Below are positions 56,902 to 60,000 of a stretch of DNA of 60,000 nt, piece after piece. The stretch comes from Adiantum capillus-veneris (taxonomy: Eukaryota > Streptophyta > Polypodiopsida > Polypodiales > Pteridaceae). The stretch's first letter is position 1. The number at the start of each line of letters is the position of its first letter. Where the stretch lies: positions 49,461,768 to 49,521,767 of the forward strand of contig CM043944.1 in the NCBI GenBank assembly GCA_014529385.2, written 5' to 3'. The notes beneath the pieces are model-generated. The model saw only the letters and a list, made by a program, of their open reading frames with translations, was not told where the DNA came from and searched no databases. The translations under genes and the position numbers were made by a program.

Positions 56902-57700
56902 ATGGCAGAGGAAGGGAAGCTCAAGATTGAGAAGTTCAACGGCAAAAACTACCAACATTGGAAGATGCAGATTGAAGACTATCTCTACCAGAAGGACCTC
57001 TATTTGCCACTAGGCGGTCTTGCGAAGAAGCCCGCAACAATGGCAGATGAAGCATGGATTGTCCTTGATCGAAAGGCACTGGGAACAATCCGGTTAAGCT
57101 TGGCGTCAACGATGGCCTTCAATGTTTCGGAGATGAAGACCACGGAGGACTTGATGAAGTCACTTGACGACTTCTACGAGAAACCATCGGCATCCAATAA
57201 GGTATTTCTTATGAAGCGCTTGTTCAATCTAAAGATGGCAGAGAATGGTTCAGTTGCAGAACACCTAAATGAATTTAACACAAACATAAGTCAACTTCGA
57301 TCAGTGAAAATCAATTTCGATGACGAAGTGCGAGCTCTCCTTATACTATCATCTCTACCGGATAGTTGGGACAGCCTTGTGATGGCTGTAAGTAATTCTA
57401 TCTCTATCACAAATGCTCTTAAGTTTGATGATGTTGTGGGTGTTCTCCTAAGCGAGGAAATGCGAAGGAGAAGCACAGGAGAATCATCAAGTGCTGCACT
57501 ATCAGTGGAAACAAGAGGAAGGCTTAAGGAGAGGTTCAAAAACCAAAAGGGTCGTGATTACTCAAGGCGGAGCAAGTCACGCACAAAGTCAGTTCTTGAA
57601 TGTTGGAACTGCGGCAAGAAGGGCCACGTCAAGAAGGATTGATGGTCCAAGAAGAAGAAGGAGACACAGTCTCAAGACAACAAGCCAACATCGGAGGCCA
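56902..57700 (+). pseudogene. gag of plus-strand copia element
   Basis: Starts MAEEGKLKIEKFNGKNYQHW (a GTG-started frame lies just upstream; ATG at 56902 is preferred). It contains the UBN2/gag-type core EDLMKSLDDFYEKPSASN and LLILSSLPDSWDSLV. The zinc knuckle reads CWNCGKKGHVKKD and then TGA at 57640-57642, exactly where the sister copy has the last zinc-binding Cys. The frame continues unbroken after it into protease. Confidence 0.9.
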
Positions 57701-60000
57701 ATATGGCAGGTAAAGTAGAGCAAGATGCTCTAATTCTCTCATTAGACAATGTGTCTAATTCTTGGATAGTAGATTCCGGGGCTTCATTCCATGCGACACC
57801 ACACAAGCAACATTTCCAAGACTACACCAAAGGTAATTTTGGGTATGTATACTTGGGAGATGATGAAGCTTGTGAGATTGTCGGCAAAGGTACAGTTTCT
57901 TTCAAAATTGCTAACGGAAATGAATGGAAGCTTAAAGATGTTAGGCATGTTCCTTCTCTTCGCAAAAATTTGATCTCTACAGGACAATTGGACGATGAAG
58001 GTCACAACATTGCATTCGGAAACAAACGGTGGAAGATCTCAAAGGGATCTTTGGTGGTTGCCAAGGGTGAAAAAGTTGGTACACTTTACTTGTGTACTGT
58101 TAGCACGCAACCTTCAGCTTGTGTAGCAACTACAGAAGTTGACAGTGCGGTGTGGCACTACCGACTTGGGCATATGAGTGCCAAAGGAATGCAAATCCTT
58201 CAAACAAAGAAGCTTCTACCAGGTTTGAAAGAAGTAGACTTAGAGTTCTGTGAAGATTGTGTTTATGGTAAACAGAAGAGGGTAAAATTTCAAAAATCAG
58301 GAAATGAAAGAAAAAATAAAAAACTTGAGTTGGTTCATTCTGATGTTTGGGGTCCTGCAAGTACACCATCACTTGGTGGCTCATTGTACTATGTAACATT
58401 CATAGACGATGCGACTAGAAAAACATGGTTTTATGTCATGAAGAATAAATCCGATGTATTTTCCATATTTCAAAGGTGGAAAGCCTTTGTGGAGAATGAA
58501 ACAGGTACCAAGGTTAAATGCCTCACATCCGACAATGGAGGCGAATATTGCAGCCAAGCTTTTGAAAGCTTTTGTGCTAGCAATGGCATTCGGAGGCAAA
58601 TGACAACCCCAAGGACACCTCAACAAAATGGGATTTCGGAAAGGATGAACAGGACAATCATGGAACGAGCATGAAGCATGCGGCTACATGCAGGCCTACC
58701 GCTTGAGCTTTGGGCGGAAGCTGTAAGTACGTCTGTGTACTTAATCAATCGGTCACCCTCAACGGCATTGGATGGGGGAGTTCCAGAAGAGGCATGGACA
58801 GGTAAACCGGTGAATTATGCATTTCTCAAAGTGTTTGGGTGTGAGGCTTTCATGCACATAGATAGAAGCCTAAGATCAAAGTTAGATGCAAAGTCCAAAA
58901 AGTGTTTCTTCATTGGCTATGGAGAAGGAGACTTTGGGTATCGCCTATGGAATCCTGAAGATGGTAAAATCTTAAGGAGTAGGGATGTAATTTTTAACGA
59001 ACAAAATATGTACAAAGATTACTTGGAAAGAAAACAAACAAAAGAAACAGGTGATGAGTACATGGAGCTTGAGGACGGTGAAGACTCAAGGACTGCAAAC
59101 GGTGACAATGTGCAACAACGTCAACCAAATGAGGAGCCTCAACCTATTCCTCGAAGATCTACAAGAGCAAGTAGACCTCAAGAAAGGTTTGTTCCTTCCT
59201 TCAACCATCTCTTGATCTGAGATTCTGGAGAGCCGGAATCATATGAAGAAGCTATGCAACATGAATCCAAAGAAGAATGGACGAAGAGCATGGAAGTGGA
59301 GATGGACTCACTACATCGCAACCAAACATGGGAGTTGGTTGAGTTGCCTAAAGGTAAGCGGGCACTTCAAAACAAATGGGTGTACAAGCTAAAGGAAGAA
59401 GAAGGTGGGAAGAAAAGGTACAAGTCTAGGCTTGTGGTAAAAGGTTTTTCTCAAAAGAAAGGTATTGACTTCAATGAAATATTTTCTCCTGTTGTAAAAA
59501 TGAACTCAATTGGGCTTGTCTTAAGCCTTGTGGCTGCTCATGATCTAAATCTCGAGCAAATGGATGTAAATACGGCATTCCCTCACGGTGACTTAGAGGA
59601 GGAAATCTACATGCTTCAACCAAAGGGGTATGAAGTAAAAGGTAAGGAGAAAATGGTTTGCAGATTAAAGAAGAGCTTGTATGGTTTAAAGCAAGCATCA
59701 AGACAATGGTACTTGAAGTTTGATCGATGGATGTTGGATCATGGATTCACAAGATGCAACTCGGATCACTGCGTCTACACAAAGAATTTGGGAGATGGGA
59801 AATTCATCATCCTAATGTTGTATGTTGATGACATGTTGATTGCAAGTGCTAACATGCAGGACATCAAAGACCTAAAAGAGGAGCTGTCCAAAACTTTTTC
59901 AATGAAAGATTTAGGTGCTGCAAAGAGGATACTTGGTATGAAAATATCAAGGGACGGGACGAAGAAGACAATAAAGCTATCTCAAGAAGATTACATCAAG
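57701..60000 (+). pseudogene. pol of plus-strand copia element (PR-IN-RT), partial
   Basis: Protease SWIVDSGASFHATP is intact. A GAG-pre-integrase motif (WHYRLGHMSAKGMQIL, CEDCVYGKQ) precedes the integrase core with HSDVWGPA, TFIDDATRKTWFY, LTSDNGGEY and PQQNGISERMNRTIMERA. A TGA at 58672-58674 breaks it before LELWAEAVSTSVYLINRSPS, and a second lies at 59218-59220. RT follows (KSRLVVKGFSQKKGIDF, LMLYVDDMLIASANM) and runs off the window. Frame is constant throughout. Confidence 0.92.

Larger units (their letters stand above)
56004..60000 (+). mobile_element. Ty1/copia element, 5' part, runs off the window
   Basis: An 825-bp 5' LTR, tRNA-Met primer site, and a single gag-pol frame from 56893 to at least 60000 make a near-complete relative of the minus-strand copia. 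Protease, integrase and RT are all present. Three in-frame TGA codons are the only breaks I see. It inserted into E2. Confidence 0.93.

Noticed and set aside
57640-59220. In-frame TGA codons as selenocysteine or programmed readthrough
   Set aside because: There is no supporting structure, the sister copy has sense codons at two of the sites, and mutation is simpler.

Overview
This is nuclear DNA of a land plant. The evidence is an intron-containing AGC-VIII protein kinase of the D6PK/PINOID type, plant Ty1/copia and chromodomain Ty3/gypsy retrotransposons primed by initiator tRNA-Met, and LINE fragments. Very long CT/GA/CA microsatellites and the general character suggest a large repeat-rich genome, possibly a fern; that last step is inference.

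Layout. 0.5-2.6 kb (-): a three-exon AGC-VIII kinase, the only ordinary host gene recognised. 2.6-6.4 kb: microsatellite-rich flank. 6.4-7.1 kb: LINE 3' remnant (-), interrupted by a decayed gypsy chromovirus (+, 7134-14989). 15-17 kb: non-coding. 17.0-18.7 kb: satellite of about 180-bp palindromic monomers in a four-monomer higher-order repeat. 18.7-31.7 kb: a defective copia element (-) split by a younger gypsy chromovirus (-, 20114-28302) with target-site repeats on both sides. 31.7-47.0 kb: a 12.1-kb tandem duplication whose unit is one roughly 9.95-kb element (E1, complete copy 34877-44827) plus about 2.2 kb of flank holding a LINE insertion. 47-51 kb: gypsy LTR fragment, decayed LINE (-) and microsatellites. 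51.7-56.0 kb: a divergent relative of E1 (E2), cut by a second copia element (+, 56004 to the window end).

The most unusual content is E1/E2. Both carry a large transposase-like gene (T) and, downstream on the same strand, a gene starting with a histone H3 tail (MARTKQTARK in E1, MARTKKIAKK in E2) that continues into an H3 histone fold. In E1 the H3-like part is fused through clean spliced exons to a Ulp1/C48-type SUMO-protease domain and a lysine-rich SPKK/KSPTK tail like that of histone H1. E1 has two further genes (B, C) of unknown function, matching 28-bp inverted termini, a symmetric divergent promoter with G-boxes and two TATATAAAGCTT boxes, and arrays of a GCGTCGTA/TACGACGC motif in the leaders of both divergent genes. 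I infer a family of DNA transposons that has captured a histone H3 variant. Both copies are damaged by frameshifts and stops, so this is fossil evidence of the family.

Breakpoints and exon joins were read by eye. Identities marked as inference need profile searches.
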